Below, in pieces: positions 17,824 to 26,128 of a DNA stretch of 64,000 bases (position 1 is the first letter of the stretch; every line of letters starts with the position of its first letter). This DNA comes from Acinetobacter sp. ANC 4805 (lineage in GTDB: Bacteria; Pseudomonadota; Gammaproteobacteria; Pseudomonadales; Moraxellaceae). The position numbers were made by a program, and so were the translations under genes. Below the pieces are notes generated by a model that did no database searches, was not told the DNA's origin, and worked only from the letters and a program-made list of their open reading frames with translations. Location of the stretch: the NCBI RefSeq assembly GCF_022549495.1, contig NZ_JAKZGD010000005.1:211352-275351 (forward strand), in the 5' to 3' direction.

Positions 17824-17917
17824 CTCGATCCATGAAAAAGTGATGTTTTAGTCAATTCAAAAGTATACATTACTGTGATGTAAATGAATTGTAAAATATT
17901 CATCTTTCATAAAAAAC

Positions 17918-17945
17918 AAAAGCCGATCAAATGTGATCGGCTTTT
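17918..17945 (-). terminator. Terminator after asd
   Basis: Perfect 12-bp stem AAAAGCCGATCA/TGATCGGCTTTT with a four-base loop, and T-runs on both sides. Confidence 0.88.
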
Positions 17946-17964
17946 GTTTTTTAAATGTTTTTGC

Positions 17965-19083
17965 TTAAGCGTTCTTGTATTCAACTAAAATGCGAAGCAT
18001 ACGACGTAACGGCTCAGCAGCGCCCCAAAGTAGCTGATCGCCTACTGTGAATGCGCCTAGATACTCTTTACCCATATTGAGTTTGCGTAAACGACCGACC
18101 GGAACAGTTAAAGTACCAGTCACCGCAACAGGGGTAAGATCAGTCATTGAGGCTTCACGTGTATTCGGAACAACTTTCGCCCATTGGCTTGATTGACGAA
18201 TCATGTCTTCGATTTCATCAAGCGCAACATCTTTTTTCAATTTCAAAGTGATGGCTTGAGAGTGACAACGCATTGCACCGATACGAACGCAGTGTCCATC
18301 AATAGGGACGATTTGTTGATTACCTAAAATCTTGTTGGTTTCAACTTGACCTTTCCATTCTTCTTTCGATTGACCGCTTTCGAGTTGTTTGTCGATATAA
18401 GGGATCAATGAACCTGCTAATGGCACACCAAAGTTAGATTTCGGAAAACTTTCGCCACGTTGTAATTCAGCAATTTGACGGTCAATGTCAAGAATTGCAG
18501 ATTTTGGATCATCTAATAAGGTTTTGGTATTGTTGTACAAATAGCCCATGCCAGTGATCAGTTCACGCATGTTTTGCGCGCCAGCACCAGAAGCGGCTTG
18601 ATAAGTCATTGAGGTTGCCCATTCCACTAAATTATTTTGGAATAGAGAACCCAAGCCCATCAACATTAAAGAAACTGTGCAGTTACCACCTACAAATGTT
18701 TTAGTACCATTGACTAAACCATCTTTGATAACATTTAAGTTAACTGGATCAAGTACGATGATTGCATCATCAGCCATACGTAGTGTAGACGCAGCATCAA
18801 TCCAGTAACCATCCCAACCTTCAGCTTTCAGCTTAGGGAAAACTTCAGAGGTATAATCACCACCTTGACAGGTTAAAATGACATCCATTTGCTTCAGACT
18901 ATTAATGTCTGATGCATCCATAAGTGCTGGGGCAGTCTTACCACCAAATGAAGGCGCTTCGCCACCTGCATTACTGGTAGAAAAATAGAATGGCTCAATA
19001 TGAGCAAAATCATTCTCTTCAACCATACGTTGCATCAGGACAGAACCAACCATCCCACGCCAACCGACCAGACCTACTTTCAT
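17965..19083 (-). CDS. asd: Aspartate-semialdehyde dehydrogenase
   Basis: Reduces aspartyl-phosphate to aspartate semialdehyde with NADPH, feeding lysine/diaminopimelate, threonine and methionine synthesis. It is 372 residues. The N-terminal NADP fold starts [20 protein letters not shown], the catalytic cysteine is in GGNCTVSLM, and the conserved His is in [12 protein letters not shown]. The frame is open 23 codons upstream, but the ATG at 19083 matches the family start. It is preceded by nearly 190 bases of non-coding sequence and followed by a strong terminator. Confidence 0.97.
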   Translation of the reverse strand: MKVGLVGWRGMVGSVLMQRMVEENDFAHIEPFYFSTSNAGGEAPSFGGKTAPALMDASDINSLKQMDVILTCQGGDYTSEVFPKLKAEGWDGYWIDAASTLRMADDAIIVLDPVNLNVIKDGLVNGTKTFVGGNCTVSLMLMGLGSLFQNNLVEWATSMTYQAASGAGAQNMRELITGMGYLYNNTKTLLDDPKSAILDIDRQIAELQRGESFPKSNFGVPLAGSLIPYIDKQLESGQSKEEWKGQVETNKILGNQQIVPIDGHCVRIGAMRCHSQAITLKLKKDVALDEIEDMIRQSSQWAKVVPNTREASMTDLTPVAVTGTLTVPVGRLRKLNMGKEYLGAFTVGDQLLWGAAEPLRRMLRILVEYKNA

Positions 19084-19272
19084 GTCATTTTGCCTCGGTA
19101 TGTAAAAAACTTTAAAGGGGTTAGAGTGTATCAAAAGCGACCACAACTGCAAGCTTTACGTAAATAAAACGATAATTTTATTGAGTGGAATAACTTGTTT
19201 GTATTAGATAGAAAATTGATAACGCTATAACTTTATTAAGAAATCTCAAATAATCCTAAGAGTACAATTAAC

Positions 19273-20382
19273 ATGATATGGATTGAATTTTGTGCAGTAT
19301 TGGTTATTTGGTTGAGTCTATGGTCATTGATTCCTCGTGATGAGTGGTGGTTTCGAGTTGCTGACTTTCCACGATTGCAAATTTTAGCGATAGGTCTCGG
19401 TGCTTTCGTCGGTTTCCTATTTATGCAAACTGAATGGGCTCTGCACAGCAAGTTTTTATTTGTTGGCGTTATTGCTGCAGTCGCTTTTCAGTTGAAAATG
19501 ATATTGCCTTATACACCTATATGGAAGAAACAAGTTCAGCAAGTCAGGCAGGGGCAGTTAAATACAGCGCAACAACTTTCGGTGTTAGTGGCAAATGTTC
19601 TGACTCCCAATAATAAATATCACTTACTTTTGCAGCATATTCATGACTTACAACCAGATATTATTTTAACGCTTGAGTCAGATCAGATTTGGCAAAATGC
19701 ATTAGAACCGATAGAGCAAGCTTATCCGTATCGCGTTGCTGTACCTTTAGATAATTTATATGGTATGCATTTATATAGCCGTCTAGCTTTAATTGAGCCT
19801 GAGATTAAGTTTATTTTAAGTGATGAGATTCCATCGATACATGCTTCGGTAAAATTGCGCTCAGGCATCCATGTCCAATTATATTGTTTACACCCCAAGC
19901 CACCTAGTCCAACTGAAGCTAAAGATTCAACTCTAAGAGATGCTGAACTTTTAATGGTTGGTGATCGAATTAAAGATTTAGATCAAAGCTGTATCGTCAT
20001 GGGGGATTTAAATGATGTGGCATGGTCAAGAACAACGCGCTTATTCCAACGCATAAGCGGTTTGCTTGATCCTCGGGTGGGACGATATTTTATGAATACT
20101 TTTCATGCAGACTATCGATTCTTACGTTGGTCTTTAGATCATATTTTTCATAGTACTGATTTTGGTTTGGTTGAGATGAAACGGTTGTCTCATATTGGTT
20201 CAGATCATTTTCCGATTTATGTGGTTTTACAAACGGGGCGTATTTTTGAACAACAGCAAGAAGAGTTAGAACAAACGGCTGACGATGAGCAAGAAGCACA
20301 ACAGACGATTCAAGAGGGAATAAAAAAGGCTGAGCAAGAGGAGAAACAAGTTGTAGATGAATTAGCTCAACCATATAAATAG
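19273..20382 (+). CDS. Membrane-anchored endonuclease/exonuclease/phosphatase (EEP) family protein
   Basis: A 369-residue protein. Two to three membrane helices lie in the first 80 residues, followed by an EEP domain. Motifs are VLVANV with N for metal binding, TLESD (metal-binding Glu), VMGDLNDVAWS and SHIGSDHFPIYVVL (general base/metal His). The family includes DNases and sphingomyelinase- or phosphoinositide-type phosphodiesterases; the substrate is unknown. The tail (about 330-369) is Glu/Gln-rich and probably coiled coil. The gene ends about 105 bases upstream of the candidate sRNA. Confidence 0.85.
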   Translation: MIWIEFCAVLVIWLSLWSLIPRDEWWFRVADFPRLQILAIGLGAFVGFLFMQTEWALHSKFLFVGVIAAVAFQLKMILPYTPIWKKQVQQVRQGQLNTAQQLSVLVANVLTPNNKYHLLLQHIHDLQPDIILTLESDQIWQNALEPIEQAYPYRVAVPLDNLYGMHLYSRLALIEPEIKFILSDEIPSIHASVKLRSGIHVQLYCLHPKPPSPTEAKDSTLRDAELLMVGDRIKDLDQSCIVMGDLNDVAWSRTTRLFQRISGLLDPRVGRYFMNTFHADYRFLRWSLDHIFHSTDFGLVEMKRLSHIGSDHFPIYVVLQTGRIFEQQQEELEQTADDEQEAQQTIQEGIKKAEQEEKQVVDELAQPYK

Positions 20383-20412
20383 ATCAATTAGTGAAATCTA
20401 AATACAGAGTGA

Positions 20413-20430
20413 TGTAAGCAATATCGTACA
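20413..20430 (+). promoter_or_regulatory. Degenerate GacA-type upstream activating box
   Basis: TGTAAG-CAATAT-CGTACA resembles the Pseudomonas GacA site TGTAAG-N8-CTTACA. The left half is exact, the right half has one mismatch and the spacer is two bases short. It lies about 65 bases upstream of the expected start of the RNA below, the distance seen for rsmY/rsmZ. Confidence 0.4.
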
Positions 20431-20487
20431 GTGATTTAGGTCGACAGCGAATAGTCGAGTGCTCTCAAAAGGTTTATTCTAAATACA

Positions 20488-20650
20488 TCAGCACAGGGAC
20501 GCAGGAATGGATTTCCGATTAAGGATAGCAACGCTGAGATGGAAAACGCATTATGGATATGATGCACGCGATGGAAGCAAGATAATAAAAAATGATGTGA
20601 AAGCACAACCTCATTTGCCCGAGTTTTGCAGGATGCGAAACTCGGGTTTT
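20488..20650 (+). ncRNA. Candidate CsrA/RsmA-titrating sRNA (RsmX/Y/Z-like)
   Basis: About 160 bases between two genes with no reading frame of note and eight GGA motifs (20497, 20504, 20509, 20523, 20541, 20555, 20573, 20631). Three lie in hairpin loops: GGAA-TGGAT-TTCC (20504-20516); a 7-bp stem 20548-20554/20559-20565 with loop GGAT; and the terminator loop AGGAT. Presenting GGA in loops is the hallmark of RNAs that sequester CsrA/RsmA. The start is estimated from a -10-like TATTCT (20475-20480); no -35 is visible, as expected for activator dependence. Length and strand are inferred, not measured. Confidence 0.7.
20618..20650 (+). terminator. Terminator of the candidate sRNA, with GGA in its loop
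   Basis: 12-bp stem (20618-20629 with 20635-20646, one G-T wobble), loop AGGAT and a T4 tail. The opposite strand has no T-run, so it serves the plus-strand transcript. Confidence 0.85.
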
Positions 20651-20653
20651 AAT

Positions 20654-21592
20654 TTATTTATAAATACTCTCGTAGCCTTCAGCTCTAGTTTTAAAACGAC
20701 GATGGAACCACATCCACTGCGTTGGGGCAATTCGTAGCTGTGCTTCTATAATTTTATTGACACGTATTGCATCGTTGAGTTCATCTTCACTTGGAATGTC
20801 TTCAACTTCCGCCTCAAGTCGAACTTTATATTGTGGATTTCTAATATCGCCATATCGGTAAAAATATAGAGGAATAGCAACGGCATCTGACATTTTCATT
20901 AAGCGACGATGGGCGGTAACAGTTGCAGCAGGAACACCAAAGAATGGTGCCATGATGCCTTGTTTTAAACCAAAATCTTGATCTGGGCTATACCAAATTG
21001 CATCACCTTGTTTAAGTTGACGAATAAGCCCGCGCATATTGTCATGATCAATCTGATGGTTATAAATTGTTGCACGACAGCGATAGATCAGCATATCGAG
21101 CATCGGATTGTTCTGTGGGCGATACACGACGCCCAGTTGAAAATATCGTGAACATAGATAGCCGCCTGCATCAAGTAATGTACTATGTGTGCCTAAACAT
21201 AAAACACCTTTGCCTTGAGCTTGAGCATTGGTGAGATGTTCTAAACCTTCAACACTAGAACGATGCTCAAACCACTTTGGGCAATACCAAGCATTTAGAG
21301 TTTCAAACACCCCCACCATCATATCCACAAAGACCTGTTTGGCTTGGGCTTCGACTTCTGCGGGCGACCATTCAGGAAAACAAACTTCCAAATTTCGTAG
21401 CGTCGTTTTGCGACGTGATTTAAGTAAGTGCCAACATAGATATGCTAAACCATGTGCCAATCGCCATTGTATTGCCCAAGGAAGAATGGCTAATAGCATC
21501 AAGAACGTGATAGCGATCCAGATTTTCCAATATTTTGGTAATAGAAATTCCCATTGAAATTCGCCAGGTTTATAAGGCTGTTTTTGACTCAT
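20654..21592 (-). CDS. Lipid A lauroyl/myristoyl acyltransferase (LpxL/LpxM family)
   Basis: A 312-residue HtrB/LpxL-family acyltransferase that adds a secondary acyl chain to lipid A precursors at the inner membrane. An N-terminal membrane anchor (about residues 22-50) precedes the HX4D catalytic motif in GTHSTLLDAGG and the family motifs YRPQNNP and WYSPDQDFG. Whether it is the LpxL or LpxM orthologue cannot be settled by eye. It is convergent with the candidate sRNA, whose terminator ends three bases from the stop codon. Confidence 0.92.
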   Translation of the reverse strand: MSQKQPYKPGEFQWEFLLPKYWKIWIAITFLMLLAILPWAIQWRLAHGLAYLCWHLLKSRRKTTLRNLEVCFPEWSPAEVEAQAKQVFVDMMVGVFETLNAWYCPKWFEHRSSVEGLEHLTNAQAQGKGVLCLGTHSTLLDAGGYLCSRYFQLGVVYRPQNNPMLDMLIYRCRATIYNHQIDHDNMRGLIRQLKQGDAIWYSPDQDFGLKQGIMAPFFGVPAATVTAHRRLMKMSDAVAIPLYFYRYGDIRNPQYKVRLEAEVEDIPSEDELNDAIRVNKIIEAQLRIAPTQWMWFHRRFKTRAEGYESIYK

Positions 21593-21716
21593 AGAACTCA
21601 GATATGTGAATTAAATTGAATTTGCAAACAGTGTAACATGAACTGAGTTTTGCAACTTTAACTGTAAGGTAAAACCAGATTGATTTTATGATCACTGACT
21701 GAATAAGGAGAATCTT

Positions 21717-22238
21717 TTGAAAACGATAAATATTATAAAGGGAGATATTACTCAAATCGCTGTTGCTGCGATTGTTAATGCCGCAAATACGTCACTTTTA
21801 GGCGGTGGTGGTGTGGATGGTGCAATTCATCGCCGTGGTGGGTCGGAGATTCTGGCTGATTGTCAGAAGATTCGTGCGAAGCAAGGTGGTTGTAAGGTCG
21901 GTGAGGCTGTTGTAACAACGGCAGGGCATTTGCCTGCTCAATATGTCATTCATACCGTTGGACCAACATGGGTTGATGGTCAGCATAACGAAATGAATTT
22001 ATTAGAAAATGCTTATCGAAATAGTTTCCAACTCGCTGAAAATCTACAATTAAAAACGATGGCTTTTCCAAATATCTCAACAGGAATTTATCGCTTTCCA
22101 AAACAGCTCGCGGCTGAAATTGCTTTAAAAACCATTCAAGCAGAGTTGAACCAAGGGCATTGGGTGCAAGAAGTGACTTTTGTCTGTTTTGATGATGAAA
22201 ATTTTAATCTTTACCAATTGCTTAAAGCTAATTTTTAA
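21717..22238 (+). CDS. Macrodomain protein (YmdB/O-acetyl-ADP-ribose deacetylase-like)
   Basis: A 173-residue stand-alone macrodomain. ADP-ribose-binding motifs are visible: [35 protein letters not shown] and [20 protein letters not shown]. Relatives remove acetyl from O-acetyl-ADP-ribose or mono-ADP-ribose from proteins, and E. coli YmdB also affects RNase III. The start is TTG at 21717 with AAGGAG six bases upstream; no ATG fits. It appears monocistronic. Confidence 0.92.
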   Translation: MKTINIIKGDITQIAVAAIVNAANTSLLGGGGVDGAIHRRGGSEILADCQKIRAKQGGCKVGEAVVTTAGHLPAQYVIHTVGPTWVDGQHNEMNLLENAYRNSFQLAENLQLKTMAFPNISTGIYRFPKQLAAEIALKTIQAELNQGHWVQEVTFVCFDDENFNLYQLLKANF

Positions 22239-22263
22239 CTCGGTTGACTAGGCTCTTAAAATC

Positions 22264-22293
22264 AAGTGACTATCCTCAAAAGGATAGCCACTT
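22264..22293 (-). terminator. Stem-loop between the macrodomain gene and uup
   Basis: AAGTGaCTATCCT pairs with AGGATAGcCACTT (one mismatch) around CAAA. The minus-strand T-tract is short and interrupted (GATTTT), so termination of uup is plausible but not strong. Confidence 0.5.
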
Positions 22294-22301
22294 TGTAGGT
22301 C

Positions 22302-24206
22302 TTAGTTACCTTTCGACATATTTTCTAAAATATCCCAACGTTCCAATTTTTCAAGCAGAGCTTCTTCAATCTCGGCAAGGCGTTGGCTCGCTAAAGTTGC
22401 TGCATTGGCATCACTCACAAACCAAGAACCATCGGCAAGTTTTGCTGACAGTTCAGCTTGTTCTTTTTCTAGCTTTTCCATCTCAGCAGGGAGTTGTTCT
22501 AACTCACGCTGATCTTTATAGCTGAGTTTGACTTTTTTAGGTGCTGATGCCGCAGCAGCTTCTGCTTTAGCTTGCGCTTTTTTTACATCACTTTTTTGAT
22601 CGACAACTTTGTCATCTGGGCGCTGTTCTAGATAATCTTGATAACCACCAATGTATTCATCAATATTACCTTTACCATCAAATACCCATGTTGAAGTGAC
22701 AACATTGTCCATAAAGGCTCGGTCATGCGAGATTAGCAATAGCGTGCCTTTATAGTCAGACAGCATTTCTTCAAGTAACTCTAGCGTCACCATATCCAAG
22801 TCATTGGTTGGCTCATCCATGACGATTAAGTTCGATGGTTTCAGTAAGAGTTTTGCCAATAAGATACGGTTGCGTTCACCGCCTGATAATGCTTTTACTG
22901 GTGTACGAGCGCGCTCTGGCGAGAATAAGAAGTCTTGTAAATAGCTATAAATATGACGACGATTCCCATTTACATCGACAAAGTCAGAGCCTTCGGAAAC
23001 GTTTGCCATCACTGTTTTTTCGAGGTCTAAAGCGTTACGTAGCTGGTCAAAATAGGCAACTTCAAGTTGTGTGCCTGTTTTAACTGAACCACTATGCTCA
23101 ATTTCACCTAAAATAGCTTTGATCAGGGTCGTTTTACCGACACCATTGTCACCGACTAAACCAATACGATCACCACGCATAACCAATGCAGAGAAGTCTG
23201 TGATAATCGGTGCATTATCACCAAAGGTGACACTTAAGTGCTCAATATCAAATACCAATTTGCCAGAGCGATGTGCCTCTTGGGTTGCCATGCTGACTTT
23301 GCCCTGTTGTGAGCGACGTGCTTTAGATTGTTCACGTAAATCTTTTAAGGCGCGGACACGACCTTCGTTACGAGTACGGCGGGCTTTGATACCTTGACGA
23401 ATCCATGCTTCTTCTTCAGCGAGTTTTTTGTCAAAGAGCGCATTTTGTTTTTCTTCTGCTTCCATTTGCTGAGCTTTAAGCTCTAAGTAACGTGAATAGT
23501 TACCTTCGTAGCCACGCAAAATACCACGATCAAGCTCCACAATACGAGTTGCAATGCTATCGACAAAAGAACGGTCATGCGAGATAAATAACAAGGTTAG
23601 ATTGTTTTGATCGAGTAAGAATTTCTCTAACCATTCAATACTTTCAACGTCTAAATGGTTGGTTGGTTCATCGAGTAATAGCACATCTGGTTGAGTCAGT
23701 AACGCACGTGCCAATAATACACGACGCTTACGACCGCCCGATAAATCAGCTAAATCTGCATTTGGGTCGAGTCCCATTTTACCTAAAATGGTATTTACTT
23801 TATTTTCGAGTGCCCAACCATCAAGCTGATCAAGCTTGTGTTGTAACATGCCCATGTGATCACAAGCTTCCATATCACCCAACACACAGGCATCACTTGC
23901 TTCGTGATAGGCTTTGAGTACAGCAGCAGCTTCACCCGCACCATCTGCCACAATATCAGCCACTTTGCCTGAGTCCATTGGAACGTCTTGGGCTAACATT
24001 GAAACAGTTAAACCATTTTGAATCGAAACTTCACCTGTATCAGGTAATAAGCTTCCCTCAATCAGTTTAAGTAAAGTAGACTTGCCTTCACCATTACGAC
24101 CGATTAAACAGACTCGTTCGCCACGTTCTAGGTTAAAGTGTGCGCCATCGAGTAGGGCAGGCCCACCAAATGCGAGGTGGACATCCCTTAAAGTAATATA
24201 GGCCAT
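22302..24206 (-). CDS. uup: ABC-F ATPase Uup
   Basis: ABC-F protein, 634 residues, with two ATP-binding cassettes and no membrane segments. ABC1: GRNGEGKST, LSGGRKRR, LLLDEPTNHLD. ABC2: GDNGVGKTT, LSGGERNR, IVMDEPTNDLD. A linker sits between them, and a C-terminal domain with coiled coil (about 560-630: PAEMEKLEKEQAELSAKLADG) is the Uup hallmark. Uup binds DNA/ribosomes and affects precise transposon excision and translation. It is divergent from slyX with only about 30 bases between the starts. Confidence 0.93.
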   Translation of the reverse strand: MAYITLRDVHLAFGGPALLDGAHFNLERGERVCLIGRNGEGKSTLLKLIEGSLLPDTGEVSIQNGLTVSMLAQDVPMDSGKVADIVADGAGEAAAVLKAYHEASDACVLGDMEACDHMGMLQHKLDQLDGWALENKVNTILGKMGLDPNADLADLSGGRKRRVLLARALLTQPDVLLLDEPTNHLDVESIEWLEKFLLDQNNLTLLFISHDRSFVDSIATRIVELDRGILRGYEGNYSRYLELKAQQMEAEEKQNALFDKKLAEEEAWIRQGIKARRTRNEGRVRALKDLREQSKARRSQQGKVSMATQEAHRSGKLVFDIEHLSVTFGDNAPIITDFSALVMRGDRIGLVGDNGVGKTTLIKAILGEIEHSGSVKTGTQLEVAYFDQLRNALDLEKTVMANVSEGSDFVDVNGNRRHIYSYLQDFLFSPERARTPVKALSGGERNRILLAKLLLKPSNLIVMDEPTNDLDMVTLELLEEMLSDYKGTLLLISHDRAFMDNVVTSTWVFDGKGNIDEYIGGYQDYLEQRPDDKVVDQKSDVKKAQAKAEAAAASAPKKVKLSYKDQRELEQLPAEMEKLEKEQAELSAKLADGSWFVSDANAATLASQRLAEIEEALLEKLERWDILENMSKGN

Positions 24207-24238
24207 AATGTTTCCTAAAAGCTCAGATGAGGTCTGAA

Positions 24239-24484
24239 ATGACTAAACAACAAAATTGTGATGATCACGCGTCATTGTCCGCACCCATTGAAGATTTGCA
24301 AGTCCGAATTGCATTTTTAGACGATTTAGTTGAACAATTGAATGAACAGCTTGCGATTCAGACTCAAGAAATCGCAATTTTAAAAAAACAAATGCAACTT
24401 TTATATCGTCGAGTTGAATCATCAGATTTATCAGAAGGGATTGCACCTTTTGATCCGATGAGTGATAAACCACCGCATTATTAA
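24239..24484 (+). CDS. slyX: SlyX family protein
   Basis: An 81-residue SlyX-family protein, a short coiled coil (LQVRIAFLDDLVEQLNEQLAIQTQEIAILKKQMQLLYRRV) with the conserved C-terminal PPHY. The family function is unknown. An upstream ATG at 24227 is in frame, but the ATG at 24239 has GAGG six bases before it and is preferred. It is divergent from uup. Confidence 0.85.
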   Translation: MTKQQNCDDHASLSAPIEDLQVRIAFLDDLVEQLNEQLAIQTQEIAILKKQMQLLYRRVESSDLSEGIAPFDPMSDKPPHY

Positions 24485-24582
24485 ATTTTTTTCATTATTG
24501 TAAAACCTTATTTATTTTTCATAAGAGAAATAAATAGGGTTTCTTATAGAAATCTAGAAATGTTAAAAAGGAACGATAAAAA

Positions 24583-25539
24583 TTGAAGAAGAACGTTTTA
24601 TTATTAGATATCGAAAATCAACCAAAAAAAATCAAAGAATTATTATCACTTTTACAAAATTACACCCAAGTCATTCTTGTCTATGCCAATTCAAATCTGA
24701 GTATTGGTCTGGACGATTTATTGGAGTTAAGTACAGCAATACATGAGCAACGTTTGCTAATTATAAAAATGCCAAAAGCAGGCGCAAATTCTGCGGATTT
24801 TGGGCTGACCTTTATTGCAGGGCGACTCTCTACACAATTAGAAAAAGGTAGTTGCATTGATGTGATGTCAAATGATAATGCAATGTCGTATGCAGTAGAG
24901 CTATTAGATCAAATAGGGATTCAATCGACGCATATTAAACATGTTTTAGAGCATGAAAAGAAGTCTGAACTTGTACATACAGCAGAAATAAAACCCTTAA
25001 AAATTGAAACAAAGCAATCCGAAGTTTCAGATGAATCAGTTATTCATGTGTTGAAACTATTGCAGAAAAATCAACCTAAAAAGCCTAAGTCCTTGCTCAA
25101 GTCTTTGATGTCATGGTGTAGTTTTTCTAAATTACAAGCAGAACAGATGGTTCAGCATCTACAGTTCATTGCGGTCATTAGCATCCATGAAAATAAATTA
25201 CAATATGTTGAAAAGTCAATTAAAAAGAATCTAACAAAAAATAAATTAATCCCTGTTTCATCAGCACCTGCTGATAAAATGACGCTGGCGTATATACAGC
25301 CTCGACCGCATTTACTCCGCATAAAACAATATTGTGATTATCTAGCAAAAATGGTGAATAGCAAGCCATCAAAAATAGAGACATTGTCTAATTCAGTCAA
25401 AGCAGTGTTAAAATTTGAAAATGATGCACAGATTGAACATATGCTAAATTTGCTGAAGAAACATCAAATTTTGCAGATTCATGAAACTAAGGTGCTATAT
25501 ATACAGGAAAATATTAAAATTTGGTCAAACTTAAAATAA
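24583..25539 (+). CDS. PIN-like domain protein with duplicated C-terminal domain
   Basis: A 318-residue protein. The N-terminal 130 residues resemble a PIN7/NYN-type nuclease domain: VLLLDIENQP with conserved Asp/Asn, a second acidic region near SIGLDDLLE, and GANSADFGLTFIAGRL with Asp (metal site). Residues about 160-220 and 255-318 look like two copies of one small domain ending KLQYVEKSIKKN and KVLYIQENIKIW, perhaps winged-helix RNA/DNA-binding modules. The start is TTG at 24583 with AAGGA upstream. A metal-dependent nuclease role is inferred. It stands alone upstream of topA. Confidence 0.65.
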   Translation: MKKNVLLLDIENQPKKIKELLSLLQNYTQVILVYANSNLSIGLDDLLELSTAIHEQRLLIIKMPKAGANSADFGLTFIAGRLSTQLEKGSCIDVMSNDNAMSYAVELLDQIGIQSTHIKHVLEHEKKSELVHTAEIKPLKIETKQSEVSDESVIHVLKLLQKNQPKKPKSLLKSLMSWCSFSKLQAEQMVQHLQFIAVISIHENKLQYVEKSIKKNLTKNKLIPVSSAPADKMTLAYIQPRPHLLRIKQYCDYLAKMVNSKPSKIETLSNSVKAVLKFENDAQIEHMLNLLKKHQILQIHETKVLYIQENIKIWSNLK

Positions 25540-25645
25540 TGAGTTTTGAATAAATATTGACATCTAGTCATTAATTTTAAGAATGAATCTTGCCTTTTAA
25601 CTCAAACTTATGTAACGCTAATAAAAGGAAGTTTTGGGCTACATT

Positions 25646-26095
25646 ATGAGTAACGTTGGAATTTGGATCACGGTTGCGATAGTACTATTTGTATTAGGCT
25701 CAATTTTTGGTCTACGCGTGAGTCCTCGAGAAAAAGCACTGGGGATGATGCGAGATCAAGCTCGGAAGATGGGATTACATCCACGCTTAATCGTTGCACC
25801 TGAGTGGACAAAAGTTCCAATGGCTTCTGAAAAACGTGCCAGTATGGTGGCTTATTATAGTGTACTCATTCCTGATGCTCGTTTGGCACTCATACGAGCA
25901 AGAGCAGTTGATGGCAAACTTCAAGTGGTGCAAGGGGATCAGAAATTTAATGACTTACCCATTGCATTAAAAGGAGTTTATGCTATTGATATGCAGGCAA
26001 ACTGCGTTGGGCTGTATTGGGATGAAGAAACTGACCTAAGAGCTACGCAACTTGAAGATATGAAAGCTTATTTACATGAATTGGCACAACGCTAA
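25646..26095 (+). CDS. Uncharacterised membrane-anchored protein upstream of topA
   Basis: A 149-residue protein. One N-terminal membrane helix (about residues 5-25, IWITVAIVLFVLGSIFGL) is followed by a conserved-looking soluble domain: VSPREKALGMMRDQARKMGLHPRLIVAPEW and YYSVLIPDARLALIRA. I do not recognise the family. ATG at 25646 is preferred over the TTG at 25634. It lies 33 bases before topA and may share its transcript. Confidence 0.75.
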   Translation: MSNVGIWITVAIVLFVLGSIFGLRVSPREKALGMMRDQARKMGLHPRLIVAPEWTKVPMASEKRASMVAYYSVLIPDARLALIRARAVDGKLQVVQGDQKFNDLPIALKGVYAIDMQANCVGLYWDEETDLRATQLEDMKAYLHELAQR

Positions 26096-26128
26096 TTATT
26101 TGATTGATTATAGGAAAAACGATTTATT

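Noticed and set aside
20500..20737. Plus-strand frame of 76 codons across the sRNA and the acyltransferase 3' end
   Set aside because: It runs through the sRNA terminator and into the antisense of a secure gene. The RNA interpretation explains the region better.
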